Shown: positions 49,985 through 62,145 of the stretch, piece after piece | Numbering within the stretch: the first letter of the stretch is position 1 | How the letters are laid out: each line of letters begins with the position of its first letter | NCBI GenBank assembly: GCA_002179805.1 | Contig: NAVB01000670.1 | Coordinates: 1-62,145, forward strand | Direction: 5' to 3' | From: Acanthamoeba lenticulata | Taxonomy: Eukaryota; Discosea; Longamoebia; Acanthamoebidae | Length of the DNA: 62,145 nucleotides | Translations under genes and position numbers: made by a program | The notes under the pieces: generated by a model | Told to the model about the DNA's origin: nothing | Databases searched by the model: none | Seen by the model: only the letters and a program-made list of their open reading frames with translations

Positions 49985-50266
49985 GCTCCTTCTCTACTCT
50001 CTCCCCTCTCGATTTTCTCCTTGTGTCCTCCCTGGGCGTTTGCAGTTGACAATAAGCTTTTCCTGGCTTCCCTTGCGCCAAGAACTCGTCACCAACATAA
50101 ATCGACAACTTGTTGCTATTTAACGCGAGCCAATCGAGGAGCGAAGCAGTTTATTCCATTATTTTTATCCGGCAGACTTCGTACCTGCACAACAAAATAC
50201 TACTTGACGTCGCCACCACAGCTTTACAGCTCCTAACAAGCGCGTACGAGTTGAGAGTTGAGAGTC

Positions 50267-53200
50267 ATGCATGTAATTGTTCACGGCGCTGTAGCCCAAA
50301 CAGTTGCATGTGGTCCGGTTCCTAAGTTGCCCGTCATAGCGCTCTTGGTGGCGAGTTTGCTGCTCGGTATTGTTTGTTCATCGTCGGCAGCGCCTGCTAT
50401 CCTCTCCGCGCGCCACTCGGTGCGGCCAGCCACAGGTTGGTTCTTGCTTCGGCCCCCTTCTGCGCAGCACCTTTTTCAGGGCAGCAACTGAGAACATTTC
50501 TTCTCCATTTTATTCGCAGACCTGGGCCAAACGGTGCAGTTTGATTACGCCGACGTGTTCTTCAACGAGAGCCTGTTCGTGGCCAATGCCACGTTCTACC
50601 TGGGCTGTTCCGATAGCCCCTGCGCGACCACGTGCGACAGCACCGCGCCCTACCCGCCCATCACGTGCGCTGCCAACCAGACATGCCTCAACATCACCAC
50701 GCCAGGTGCGCATGTGGCCTTTCTTCTTCTTCTTTCTTCTTCCAGCCTGCTATGCTCATTGATTGTCGCTTGTTGCCACGGCCACACAGGGGGCTACGTA
50801 CACGACTCAGTCACGCTCAAGAATGGGGAGACCAAGTTCTACGCTGTCACCTTCCCGCCGTGCTCCAATGTGGTCGTGCTCGCGTTCCCCTCCTCCGGCT
50901 CTGCGACGCTCTACATGGGCCAGGACTTCATCGTCTACCCGAGAGGCAGCGGCTACAGCTGGGCCACCGGTGGAGACGACAGCGAACCAGCCATGCAGGC
51001 GCTCTGCTGCGACTCGGGCAACCCGAGCTTCAAGGGAGATGAACAACTGAACATCGGCGTGAGTGCGACGACGGACGTGAGCTTGGAGCTGTTTGTGTAC
51101 GACATGAGCGGCTTGCTGCCGGTCAAGTACTTTTATGCGCTCGGTACATTGCCACACCACCCTGAAGCTGCATGCCACAAGGAAGGAATCAAAGAAGAAA
51201 AGACTCAAACGGAGAGGGCGATGGTCTACTTCCTTGTGGGCAGCCAACGCGCAGATACGGTGCGGTGAAGGCCAGGCGTGCTCAACGCGGAAGTTCGAGG
51301 GAATGGACACTTGCAGCTACACCGGGTACCGACAAGCTCACCGCCAGTGCACTACAAGTTTCTTACCTGCCTCTTCATGGGCTGACATCAACCGTAACCA
51401 GCACAGTGACGCCTTCGAACGAGACCGCGATGACGTGGCTCGCCCAGCGCGGCAAGGTTCCGTACGTTTCGCTTTCTATCGCCTCTCTCTCTTCTGCCAG
51501 GCTGGTCAAGATCCTGATTTTATTCTTCGGCCCCAATAGACTGGCGGGCGTGAACTTCACAAGCAATGAGGCACAGGTGTCGTTCTGGCGGCAGGTCCAA
51601 GTGACGTTACCGCGCGGCCTGGTGACCCAGTCCGATCCGTCATTTGAGGACTGCACAGTCTCCTTCTCCAACCTGGTCAACGCCGATGGCGAGGTACGTC
51701 TTTCCTCTATGCATGTGGTAGCGTGAGTGCGTATGCGAAGCAGGCCATTCTCTGCTTCGTCCACGATTGCACTCGAATGCTGCCTGAGACAGCGCCTCAC
51801 TGGGCCCCTCCCTCTCATTCGTGACCAGCCGGTGACAGGGGAGGCCGTGCTGAAGAATTACGAGCCCTCGTGCGAGAGGGCCAAGTTTGAGGCCGCCGCG
51901 GCCATGCTTCTGAGCCTCAATGCGCTCTTTGATACGGCATCGAGCGTGGATGACTTCAACATGCTGCTCTACTACTCCAATGCCTTCATTGCCACGTACG
52001 CACGAGTCCCTTCTCTTGTTACCCGACGTATGTACTCATGCGTGGCGCTTCCTCCAGGGACGGGTGGGTCGGGTGCAAGGAGTGGGTGGAGCGGTCGTTC
52101 GTGAGGCGAGTGCGCACCTACAACACGACCCAGATCAGCACGCGCTGCTCCTCGGTCGATCCCAACTATGACACCTCGACCGACCCCTGCTGCAACGACC
52201 TGTACGCCGCGCCGTGCCCCTTGTTGATGCTGCTCCGCTCTCAATGGAGTCGGGTCGGCCATGTGTGGTGTGAGGTTGAGGGCAGGTTGTTGTGGGAAGA
52301 CGTTTGCGTGGCGCGCAACGTGACGTACACGGTGACGACCTTTGAGGCGCTACAAACGCGAGTCGAGGCCATGTGCACAGTCGAGCCCGGATGCACGTAC
52401 CTCGCCCTGGACGACTACGCCGCGACCCTGGAACTGGCTGACGATCCGACTCGCAACTGCGACTCTGACCTCATCAACGTACGGTCCAACAACATCAACG
52501 ATGGTGGTGATGACGTGTGGACCCTTTTTCCTCATCACCGTTGGGAGGACAGTCCGGCGGGCTTTGGTTGGCGGACCATGGTGATGACTGCGAGGCGCGC
52601 CTGCTGGGGTCCTATTGCGATTCGAGATCCGATTGTGCCCGAGGTTCGTCCGCAAACGTTGCGCTTCGGCCGTGTTTTGATTGTCGTCAGCCAACTGTTT
52701 TGTGGATGCGTTTGCTTACGTGCTTGGTGGCGCGAGCAGGCCAATTGTGTTCGGTGTTCCACCGGTGCACGATCCCGTGTCACGTCGACGCCGACTGCCC
52801 GACGAACTCGACGTGCCAGTGGGGCGGCGCGTGCTCGCACGTGCAGCGAGACGTGGCCGCCGACAATTTGTACCTCGCTCAGGTGCTCTTTTGTCCCCCA
52901 TGCTCCTGTTCCCCTCCGGCACGAGCTGACACTCTGAGTGCAGTGCGTGGTGGATGTGATGAGCGACAGCGAGCGCAACTACATACGCGCCGAATGGAGC
53001 CTCACCGGTATGCGCCCCTAAATTCCATCAAGAGCACGCGGGCTGAGGTTAACACATTTGGGCACGGCGAACAGACGAGCAGGCGGAAGGCGAGGCCTTT
53101 TTCGACATCTTTGTGGCTAACGTGACCGCGCGTACGTCGTATGGCGGATTGTCCACCCCAGCATGGCGATGTGAAGTTGACTTGATGATGGGCGCGGACA

Positions 53201-56200
53201 GTGACGTGTGAGGGCACTCCGGAGATCGACATGTATTCGCTTTCGGGCCACTGTGCGGGCTCGCCCAGCTGCAACTGGGCTCCCTGCCAGATCAAGCAAC
53301 AGAGCTCAGCCCATCGGTCTGCCCGCTTCCCCCTTTCCCACGAGAAATCACATTCCTCTCGCGTGCTTGACGTGCTCATTTGATTGTCGTCGTCGATCAT
53401 CAGGGACGAACTGTGCGAGACCAACTGCCTGAACAAGGCATACGCCTTTGAAGTAGACCAGCCGGACTACTTCTGCGGCCTGTGCTCGCCCGACAGCCCC
53501 GAGTCCTGCTTCGAGGTGCGATGACTGCAGTGTATATGTCGACATGGAGCTCATTCGGCAGCTTGTTTCGGGCATGCAGGTGTCGCGGTATCCGGGATGT
53601 GTCATGACCGGAGACAACAACATCGTCGACAACGGCTACGGCTGCCCCTGGATGGGCAACTTCTTCCCCGTGTCCGCGAACAACCTCAACCTGGAGTGTG
53701 TCATCAACGCCACGGCCAGCTCGGTCAACTCGGCTTCCCAGTGCCTCGGCTCCTCCCAGTTCAGCACCGACGCGAGCTTGCCGTGGTTCCTCGGCGACTG
53801 CGAGTACATCCGATACGAGGTGCGCGCGCCGTCTCTGCTCAGCTGCTGGTTGATGTTGCTGCTTCTCATGATGGTTGCTGGTCGTGCTGATGCCCATACG
53901 CTCGTCCTGGCGCAGGTGGACTCGTTCGGCCAGGACCGCTTTGTGTGCGACAGCTACTGCCATCTGCACTCGTACAACAGCAGCGACGACTATGAGTCCA
54001 TCTGCACCCCCGAGTTCTGCGAAGACACGTTCGACGGGCCTTGCGTGTACGGACCCCTGAGGATTCTCTTCTGCTGCCCGAACAAGGGCTGATGATGTGA
54101 AGCTGCCACGTCATTCTCGTCGACATTGCGCAGGTGGAACCCGGTGGCCCAGTCGTGCGTGCTGAAGAACTACCAGAACTTCATGGACTGCAAGTTCAGC
54201 CCGCATGGCAACGTGCTCTATTGGAACTACGAGTTCCAGTGGCGCCTCCCCGCGCTCGACTCGGCCAGCGCCTGCGCGGCGGGCTCGTGCTTCCCGCACG
54301 GTCTGGGAGTCAACCAGGTCCGTGTCCCGGCCTCTTCCCGCGCACGCGCAGGCGCCCAAAGGCCGTTATGTCGTCGTCGTCGTAGTCGTCGTCTCTCACA
54401 CGAACGTCCGCGCAGACCTCGTGTGAGAGCACGCCCTGGTGCACGGTCGACTGTGAGTCTGGCCCGTGCGCCAATCAAACCGAGTGCGAAGCCTCGGGCG
54501 CATGCGATGACGACGAGCTGACCAATCCGCTCCTCCACCACAACGTCACCTTGGGCATGACCAACGTCACCTCCATGTACGTCTTCTTCATCATCATCAA
54601 GGCCTCGCTTGGCACTCACTGCGGGTGAGGAATACGCAGCGACGGCGTGTGCGTGTATCCGTTCCAGATCGCGGCGACGGGCTTTGGGGGCGTGTCGGTG
54701 TCATGTCCCAAGTGGACCAAGCAGGGCCGGATCGGGTGCATCGACTACTATGTCTACTCGGAAGCCGACTGCATGGCTTCGCTGCCCAAGTACGGCACGC
54801 CCCGGTGGATGCGCTCGGCCGCCACCAAGGGCGAGTGCCTGGCCTACGGTTCGCCTCCTCCCGAGTGTGGTGTGGAGTTGTCATCATCCCGACCGACATC
54901 AAGAGCCTCTCTCACGCCGCACCGCGATGGTCTTCGAATTGATAGGGATGGGCTGCCAGGAAGCGGTCTACAGCTTTGCCGAAAGCAGGATGGGCGACCA
55001 GGGCAAGGCGTTCCTGTCGCCCAAGAACGAGAGCGCATGCCTCGCGGCGGGCGGCGTCCCGACGCCCTACTACCAGTGGCACTCTGGCGTCTGGTCCGTG
55101 TTTTCGCCCTCGTTTTGTGCTGATGATGACGATGATGATGGTGGTGGTAATGCTGATGGGGCGGTGGTGATGATGCAGGCACGAGGGCGGGCGATGGCAG
55201 GGCTTCGAGTGGAAGCAGCGCAACTGGACGACAGACTACAACAAGCGCCTGGTCAAGGACTTCAGCATCAGCGCCTACGACACGCTCTCCACAGCCGCGC
55301 AGGTCTCGGACTTCTCCTCCAAGTTCAAGTCTGGCCAGTTCTGCCGGTATCGAACCCTTTCGTCCCTCCTCGCCGTCGCGTGCATCATGTCGTCGCTCGT
55401 GTGCTGTGGCTCACATCGCGCCGAAACGATTGTTGGGCCAACAGGTACAACCGGCTGATCGACATGTTCAGCGAGGCGACGTGCTCGTGCCTCGATGAGG
55501 GTGACAGCAGTAGCAGCAGCGACAAAGGCAGCTGCGGGCTGAACGTGGACATCACCGTGGGCGTGTCGCGCACGTGCTCGCGCACGGCCTTTAGCCTGAT
55601 GGTGCGTCTCGCCGCGAGAGGGAATGTCATTTTGTCCTGCATTCTTCGTTCGAGACTGACGCGTGCCCGACCTGTGCCGTGTGCGCAGCTGCCGGGCCAA
55701 GGACGCGTGTCGTGGAACCGAGACCTCGTGCTGGACCCGACCTGCGTCGACGTCGACGTCTACTCGGTGGCCGTGTCCCAATTCCAGAAGGAGGGCGACA
55801 CGACTTTCGTGTCCAACATCTTCGTCAAGGCCATCGAGAGCAAGCCCGAGAACTACTCCATCATCGAGGTACACTAAATATTTTCTTTATATTAATATTT
55901 TATTCATATTTATATTAAATTATACAATTTAATTGCGACTCACAACCACGCGTGTTTGCATCAAATGAACGCAGAACTCGCACGGGGTGGTAGTTGGGCA
56001 GCTCATCGGCAATGGCCTTCTCATCGAGCTTACCAACGCCGGCCTTCCCGCGTACATCGCGTCCACCACTGTACAGGTTCGTTAATAGCCCGATTTTTTT
56101 CATAAATAGATAAGAAATGTATTATTTTTACCATACATGCTAATGATTAGGGGGAAAAAATACAAATAAAATAAATGCTACAGGCCAACTTGACGGTGTG

Positions 56201-57932
56201 CATGTATCTGCAAGACGGCATCGAGCTCGATCCTCGGTTCTCCGTCTACGATCTCGCCTACAGGTTCCACCGCCTCCCTTCCCGCGCAGTACGCTGTTGT
56301 TCTCAAATGTCATCATCATCACCGTCACAGCAACGAGGACTACTCCAAGTGGACGCCCATGAACGCGCGCGACGTGCACGTCACCGCCGACGGCCTCCTG
56401 TGCGGCGTCGTGCCTCCGCCCTACCCGGCGCGGCTGACCACAATCTTCCCGGTGTGGCGCGAGGGCGGCGACTGGGCGGGCAAGCTCTTCATCGAGAGCC
56501 TGAGCACGAGCACGGTGGCGCTGTTCTACCTGGCGGTGGGGCTCTACGCGCTGCTGCTGCTTCCCAACACGCTGGCCATCGTCAACCAGTTCTGGCTCTT
56601 CAAATATGTATGCGACGCCTCTCCCTCGCTTGGCCTCCATTGATGACTGATCGTCAAATTCTCGCTCGACCGGCGCAGGAACTGGAGGACGTGGACCCGG
56701 TCACCTGCGGGACGGCGACGTGGACCCTCCTGTCGATGGGCCGCATCATCCACTGCTGCATCGAGGCCATCCTCATCCGTACCGTTGTCCCAACGATCGT
56801 TTTCCTTCTCTTTTTTCTTCTTTCTTTGTCGACGTTTTGTGGAAGAGCTCACACACGGCTGGTGGCACGTGTGGAACGCAGTGCGGGTGATCTACTTTGC
56901 GATGCTGCCGACGGGCGTGCTCAACGACGTGAACGTGGTGGTCTACGTGGTGCTGGGCGAGGTGCCGGTCTACCTGTTCCTCTCCATCTACACCCTCCTC
57001 ATCTTCTTCTGGTTCGCATGCCTCTCCTCTTCCTCCTCCTCTGGGCCAGGCACACGGAGGACCCGCCTTGGGCTGACGACGTCGGCTTGGCCGTACGTAG
57101 GGTGGAGCTGGTGCACTGGGCCCTGAAGCAGCACGGAGCCACCGTGGTGCTCAAGCGCATGAAGATCATGTTCCTCTTGGTCAACGCGTTGCTCTACGCC
57201 TTCCTGCTCGTGCTGGTGATCATCTTCATCGTGCTCGAGGCCTCGACCTCTGACACCGACGTACGTTGTTCGCGTTTGCTGCCTCTTGGCTGGCCGTGAG
57301 GGGGACTGACCGCGGCCGATGGGCAGACGTCGTGTGCGGCGCCCTACTTCCTAAGCGGGTCGGATCCCAACGCAGACATGAAGGACGCGCGAAAGGGCCT
57401 CGCCATCTTCTACCAGTCGGTCATCATCGCCATCGCGCTCATCCTCGCCATCGCCTTTGTTGGTAACCTCGCCCGTCCACTTCCATCATGGATGTGGACC
57501 ACCGCGCATTGACTTTCCGGTCCCGCCGCAGTGTACGGCGTGTGGGTGCTGGTGGTGATCCATCGAGTGCGGAGCGTGAGCGAGAAGCTGACCAAGCTCA
57601 AGCGCAACAAGACCGCCAAGTTCTCGGCCGTGCTCATCATCTGCACGGCGTCGCTGCTGTGCATGTGCGGGTTCTTGCTCTACGGCACGATCGACCAGAC
57701 GATGAGCGCGGTGGGGGCGATCATCTTCGTGATCGTGGTGGGCGTGAAGGGCGTCTTCCGCCTCTGGTATTCCTATGCCCGAACCACAGTGAGCTCAGCA
57801 TCGTCCATAGATAGCCGCACAGCTCGCCGCAACCTCAGCAGCACCTCCAGCCATGTTGCTTCTGAAGGGCGTCTTCCGCCTCTGGTATTCCTATGCCCGA
57901 ACCACAGTGAGCTCAGCATCGTCCATAGATAG
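50267..57932 (+). CDS. Seven-transmembrane protein with giant Cys-rich ectodomain (copy B)
   Basis: Paralogue of the gene at 20047-27456, in the opposite orientation. ATG 50267 opens a signal peptide (VIALLVASLLLGIVCSSSA); the following APAILSARHSVRPATG matches APAIISARHSARQASG of copy A. Shared blocks run the whole length, for example DYADVFFNESLFVANATF, DPCCNDLYA, CTYLALDDYAATLELADDP, GRIGCIDYYVYSEADCMA and SQFQKEGDTTFVSNIFVKAI. Membrane segments: ALFYLAVGLYALLLLPNT (about 56510), VRVIYFAMLPTGVL, VPVYLFLSIYTLLIFFW, MFLLVNALLYAFLLVLVIIF, VIIAIALILAIAF, FSAVLIICTASLLCMCGFLL and a shortened seventh, AVGAIIFVIVV. Compared with A, 48 bases of the seventh segment are replaced by six. A 118-base tandem duplication shifts the frame and ends the protein at 57932; with one copy it would end at 57993. 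Ligand unknown. Confidence 0.75.
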
Positions 57933-57981
57933 CCGCACAGCTCGCCGCAACCTCAGCAGCACCTCCAGCCATGTTGCTTCT
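57746..57981. repeat. Exact 118-bp direct duplication in copy B
   Basis: Bases 57746-57863 are repeated exactly as 57864-57981. The unit begins GAAGGGCGTCTTCCGCCTCT and ends CATGTTGCTTCT. As 118 is not a multiple of three, the second copy is read out of frame. Removal of one unit would restore a tail ending in VASDDS before TAA. Confidence 0.95.
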
Positions 57982-58062
57982 GACGACTCCTAAGGGCATC
58001 GAGCCAGCTCAGCTTTTTGTAAATGTAACACTTGATTAAAAAGGATGACAACGTGGCTGCAG

Positions 58063-59307
58063 CTACATGGCATCAAAAGCAAGAATAGCACGAGGCCCCC
58101 CATCTTCGTAGGCAGCTTTGGACAAGCTGATTAGGGAACCCATGGAACCCAGAACAGAGACACCTGCAGTGTGATGGCTTGTTAGAGCTGGCCAACAACA
58201 ACTCAGCTTCACACCAGCAAACTTGATAGTTTCATCAATGAGTGAAACAAGGTTCTGTTCAAGCTGAGGTGAACTTGAGGGTGCAAAAATGGGTTCCATG
58301 CATTGCCATGCCTCCTGACCGACCCACAGGCAAGAACCATTTGGGAGGAGAAAGGGATGAATGGCTTCCTGTAGACTCATTAGCATCTCTAGGTTAAGAG
58401 CTACAATGGTGGGACGTACAGGGTGAGCTCTCAGCACTTCTTCCCACACTGGGAGCATGAGCACTGGTGGTAGCTGGCCCAGATAACTTGTGCTGAAAAG
58501 ATGTGGTGCAGAAAGCCGCTGCAGTGCAAGCCACTGATGCTTAAGCTTCTCTTGGACATGCACCTCTTGTGAAGAGTTGAGCACATGTCCCACATCTACC
58601 TTGACCTGGTCCACTAGTTGAAGGTCATCCATCATAATCCCTCCCCTGTCTAAGAAAGGCATGTCAACCTTTTGTCAATGTAGTCCAGTGTTATGTGTTG
58701 CCAGCGTACGCCAAGGAGAAGCATCCAACAGCTGAGCCATTCTCCGTGTCACCTCCAGCCCACCGCCCTTGACCAAGCGCCCAGTTCCCAAGATCATGCC
58801 TGGTAGATCATTCAGATTGGATCAGATTGATGCGTAAAGGGTTTGTTGCACTCACCTTCAGAAACTGCAGTTACAGTGATGGCGTGAAGGCCACAGTCCA
58901 CACTTACACAATTCATGACGCCTGTACCGTAGGGAATCGATAGTCCACTTGGCGTTGCACTGTAACTCGCCACACCAAACCTGTTGAGTGGTGAGTTCAA
59001 GGCTCACCTTTGTGATCAAATACAATACTGTTTTCACGAACCTTTCGAAAGCAAGTTGCATGCACCGGACACGCTCAGCCCAGGGGAGACTAGTAGAGCG
59101 AGACGTAAAGAGATGGCACTCAGTGGGATCTAGCTGGCCAAGGGCTTGTGAGCCAAAGACTTGTGCCCACACTTCCTCATTGTCGGGCGCTTCATCCAAG
59201 CTTCCCAAGTGGCCAAGACGTGGCAGAACAAGGCGTGGTTCTTCTTCACCAGCAATACCAGCTTTGGTAGTGTGCCACCCGCAGTCGATGGCCACGCGCA
59301 CTTGCAT
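58063..59307 (-). CDS. Divergent actin-related protein
   Basis: ATG 59307 to TAG 58063-58065, four or five exons. The first exon has the actin-fold phosphate-1 region VRVAIDCGWHTTKAGIAGEE followed by PRLVLPRLGHLG. After QLAFERFGVASYSATPSG the second subdomain appears: VMNCVSVDCGLHAITVTAV (phosphate-2, VD.G), then RLVKGGGLEVTRRMAQLLD, the GG..+T block. The last exon is about 200 residues with little visible actin similarity (VLMLPVWEEVLRAHP, SVLGSMGSLISLSKAAYEDG, where actins have the adenosine motif and GG-SI-LAS). It is too divergent for a named ARP class; candidates are Arp10/Arp11-like dynactin or a nuclear ARP. The conserved GWHTTKAG phosphate loop suggests nucleotide binding may persist. 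Confidence 0.6.
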
Positions 59308-59445
59308 TGCTCTTGCCTTCTTTCTTTATGCGGGCCTCTCGCCTTAAGCCCGCATGTCCGACGTTAGGCCAATTGCACTGAAAGGAGCTCTTGAAGCCAA
59401 ACAAGACAAGTTATTTTCTTTTTTCTTTTTTTCGGATACAATCAA

Positions 59446-62145
59446 TCAGAAAAGGCCTGCCGCCTTCTTGGCCTGTGTCTGGCGCCAGGGCTTGAGGGCG
59501 TTGAACTCGTCCCGGGACATCTTGAACACGGCCTCAAAGACCTCGTCGGACAGGTAGGCCTCCAGCTTCTTTTGGTCAACCCACCCGGGCAGGTGGGACC
59601 GGTAGGTCATGTCCCGCAGCTGCGCATGAGTGAACGTCTTCCGCACGCCGTTGGCGTCAAACTCAGGCTCCTCGGTTGCGGCCGGGGGTTTGGCAGCTGC
59701 TGGGCTGCTCGGTCCACCAGCGGTGGATGAAGATGATGATGATGGGGAGGGTGATGATGAAGTCGGCGGCAAAGAAGAAGAGGAGGAAAAGAGAATCGGG
59801 ATGGAGCCGCGCCTCGGCCCGTACTTGACCGCGGTCACCGCAGGCCGCTCCTTGAGCGGGGACGCTGGCATCGGCGATGCTGCTGCTGCAGAAGAGGGTG
59901 CCGTCGCAGAGGAAGTGGAAGTCAAGGTGGGCGAAGATGATGGCAATGAAGAAGAAGAAGATGAGAGCAGAGGCGCAAAGGGAGAGGATGACGCAAGCGA
60001 AAGTCGCCTGGGGTTTGGAGAGCGCGGCGCGGCCGCCGCCGGGGTCGATTCGCCGCCGGCTTGGGTCTGCTCGAACAACATCCGGCGCGACGCCAGCGTC
60101 GCGCTGACGCGAGCCGGCGAAAGAGTCACCGAGGCCGGCCGCTTGTCCCGCGTGTCCGACGATCCCGCCGACGATGATGCCGACGACGACGCCGACGCCG
60201 GCGCCGAAGCTGAGGCCGAGGCCGCCTGCGAAGACGGACTCGTGGAGGGCTTGGCGGCCGGGGCTGTTGTGGTTGAGGCAGGCGACGACTCAGTCGGTGC
60301 AGCTGCTCCACAGTAGACGATGGAGCTGGAGCGCTGGCCGCCTAAGCGACCAAAGGTCAGCGTCGTGCCCGTGGCGGAGCCGTTCGCAGCAGGGACGCGC
60401 TGCGCTGGCTTGAACTGATGTTGATGCTGCTGAGGTGGCTTCTCCTCCGACTTGTGGCTGGGTGCGAGAACGGCCGTAGCCGCCGCAGCCGCGGCGGCTG
60501 CGATTTCTGCTTCTTCGTCCTCGTCGACGGGCTGCATGTAGTTGCCTTCTTCTTGCACGACCTCAACACTGCTAATTGACTGCGTGGCGCTGGCTGCCCT
60601 CGTCCCACCAGCCTTTGGTTGGTGATCCGCCACCGCGTTCCTGGCAGAGGTGACTGGAGACGCTTCTGCAGAGAGCACGGGCATGAGGTAGCCGGTGGTG
60701 ATCGGCGACATCGACATCGATATCACGGGCAACTCGTCGGATAGGCTCTCGACCATGACGATCTTGCCGGCGTAGTCAGGATCCTGCTCGACGTATTCGC
60801 CTTCGCCCAAAAGGAGCCGCTCCGTGTTGCGTCGCCGGTTGCGCTCATCGATGCGGGCGATGTAGCTGTCGACCGTGCGCCGCACATCGCTCTTGCCCTG
60901 CGAGTCGGCGACTGAACAAAAGCGTCCGATCAGTGCTGTGTCCAGTTTACCGCACAAGATCAAGGTGGTGTACTGCGAAGTGCTTGGAGGAAGCCAATCG
61001 AGCTTTGTGTGAAGAGTTGGTCGGCCTTGGCTGGGTCATACTTTTCTGTTGTAAATGCCTGCCCAATCGGAGTGGTTGGATGTTAAAATCTTAGAGATTG
61101 GAGATGGAGATGAATTTGAGAGGGGGGAGGGGAATTGGCATTTACCTGCTCTACCAGCTTGATAGCATTGCAAAGTTCAACGTTGTCAGCGTATTCCTCG
61201 CTCTCCCTCATTTTCAAAGCATCTGCAGCAAGTTCAACTTCAAGTTCCTCCTCGGTCATCTTTCTCGCATCCTGCGCGCTTTCCTGGCCTCTGTCCGCCA
61301 TCGTCTGCTGTGTCGAGCTGGCTCTTGCTTCTCCCCCTATCTCCTCTTCCTCCTTCTCTTCCTCTGCTCTTGCTTCTACTTCCTCGACCACCTGTGCTTT
61401 TTGTTCATCGCCCAGGTTTCCTATTTCATCCGCGCAGGCTTTCCTTTTCTCGCCAGTATGATGCTGTTTTTGGTGAAGGTATGAAAAAATGCATACGTCA
61501 TAGCAAACCCCCACCCGACTGGCGCGGAGCAGGTAGTACCTGGGCGATCAGGACCTGCGCTTCGCGCTTGATTGTGTCGAACTCCTTGCGGAGCGCACAC
61601 ACTTCGTTTGCCGTGGCTCTCTGTCACAGGCACGTGCACAGTGAGCCACGCTGGGCGAGTTTGCCACAAAGAGTGAGCGCACCTGTGCTTGTAGTACACC
61701 AGCCTCGCGTTCAATCGTGTTGTATTCAGCACGGATGGCGGCGACTTCGTTCAAGAGACTATCTTCCTTTGCCTGTTTTGAGGTATGTAAGTGCAAGTGA
61801 GCAGGGGATCGCAGCGCAACTGCGACCTTGTTGGAACACAGAAACAAACGTACGCCGTGAGAAGGGGTAGCCACGGGAGATGCTCGCGCCAGGACGTCAG
61901 CCTCTGTCTTGATGGCATCAAACTCGCGTCGCAAGGCCCGGACTTCGAGTTGCAATGCAGCCTGCAACCAACGTGTCAATTAAAATGTAACGATGAAGAA
62001 GAGTGTGCAAGTGGTTGTACCCGGGGGAGAAGTTGGTCAACGTCGTGTTGAATGGCATCAAACTCACGTCGCAGAGCCTTGACCTCGAGTTGCAATACAG
62101 CCTGCCCCAAACAAGTAAATTTAAATTATACATAACATATTAAAA
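59446..62145 (-). CDS. Villin-headpiece protein with repeated coiled-coil exons (5' end missing)
   Basis: The gene enters from the right edge and ends at TGA 59446-59448. The C-terminal 60 residues form a villin headpiece: TFTHAQLRDMTYRSHLPGWV, KKLEAYLSDEVFEAVFKMSR and ALKPWRQTQAKKAAGLF, with the WVD core, the YLSDE.F motif and the actin-binding KK..GLF end. Upstream is a long Ser/Ala/Pro low-complexity region (about 59700-60640). Before it come IARIDERNRRRNTERLLL, QAFTTEKYDPAKADQLF and a Glu-rich coil (61150-61440). Between about 61550 and 62145 short exons repeat a coil unit of the form EVRALRREFDAIKTEADVL. Inference: an elongated cytoskeletal protein that binds F-actin through its headpiece. 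No gelsolin repeats are seen in the window. Confidence 0.8.

Noticed and set aside
20047..57932. Mobile element or virus origin for the inverted receptor pair
   Set aside because: No terminal repeats, transposase, integrase or capsid genes accompany the pair, and both copies have host-type introns.

Overview
The window is nuclear DNA of a free-living amoeba, most probably Acanthamoeba or a close relative. The coding sequence is GC-rich, genes lie a few hundred bases apart, and almost every gene is split by short introns (about 50-130 bases) whose donors are mostly GTACGT, GTTCGT or GTGCGT. A 5S rRNA gene of protist type is present. The species is an inference from gene content and base composition. 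CDS coordinates below run from the first to the last coding base and include introns.

Left part (1-19,913). This holds the 3' end of a Sec16-like COPII scaffold gene, a large surface receptor with L-domain-like repeats, REJ and GPS regions, a small unknown gene, a ZGPAT-like G-patch gene, a MAP kinase with a TQY activation motif, an unresolved 0.8-kb stretch, a TDP1 gene with ubiquitin-interacting motifs, a glutathione S-transferase and a WDR5 gene. Then, all on the minus strand, come a 5S rRNA gene, a decayed actin copy, and a Pol III gene that reads as a circularly permuted elongator tRNA-Met: its 3' half precedes its 5' half.

Centre (20,047-57,993). Two paralogous genes for seven-transmembrane proteins with huge cysteine-rich ectodomains face away from each other (20,047-27,456 minus; 50,267-57,932 plus). 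Between them lies a tryptophan and aromatic biosynthesis neighbourhood: a TrpC-TrpF-AroE fusion, chorismate synthase, a TrpA-TrpB fusion and a TrpE-TrpG-TrpD (probable) fusion. Four transcription units thus encode shikimate dehydrogenase, chorismate synthase and every step from chorismate to tryptophan. A GRAM/VASt gene and a PH-domain coiled-coil gene are interspersed. A LIM gene, an alpha/beta hydrolase, an RCC1-repeat gene and a Bud20/ZNF593 gene fill the rest.

Right part (58,063-62,145). This holds a divergent actin-related protein and the 3' part of a villin-headpiece protein with repeated coiled-coil exons that runs off the end. The plus-strand seven-transmembrane paralogue carries an exact out-of-frame 118-bp tandem duplication at its 3' end and a 42-base loss in its last membrane segment.

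The two most notable observations are the permuted tRNA gene at 19,769-19,913 and the compact set of fused tryptophan-pathway genes at 28,568-45,956.
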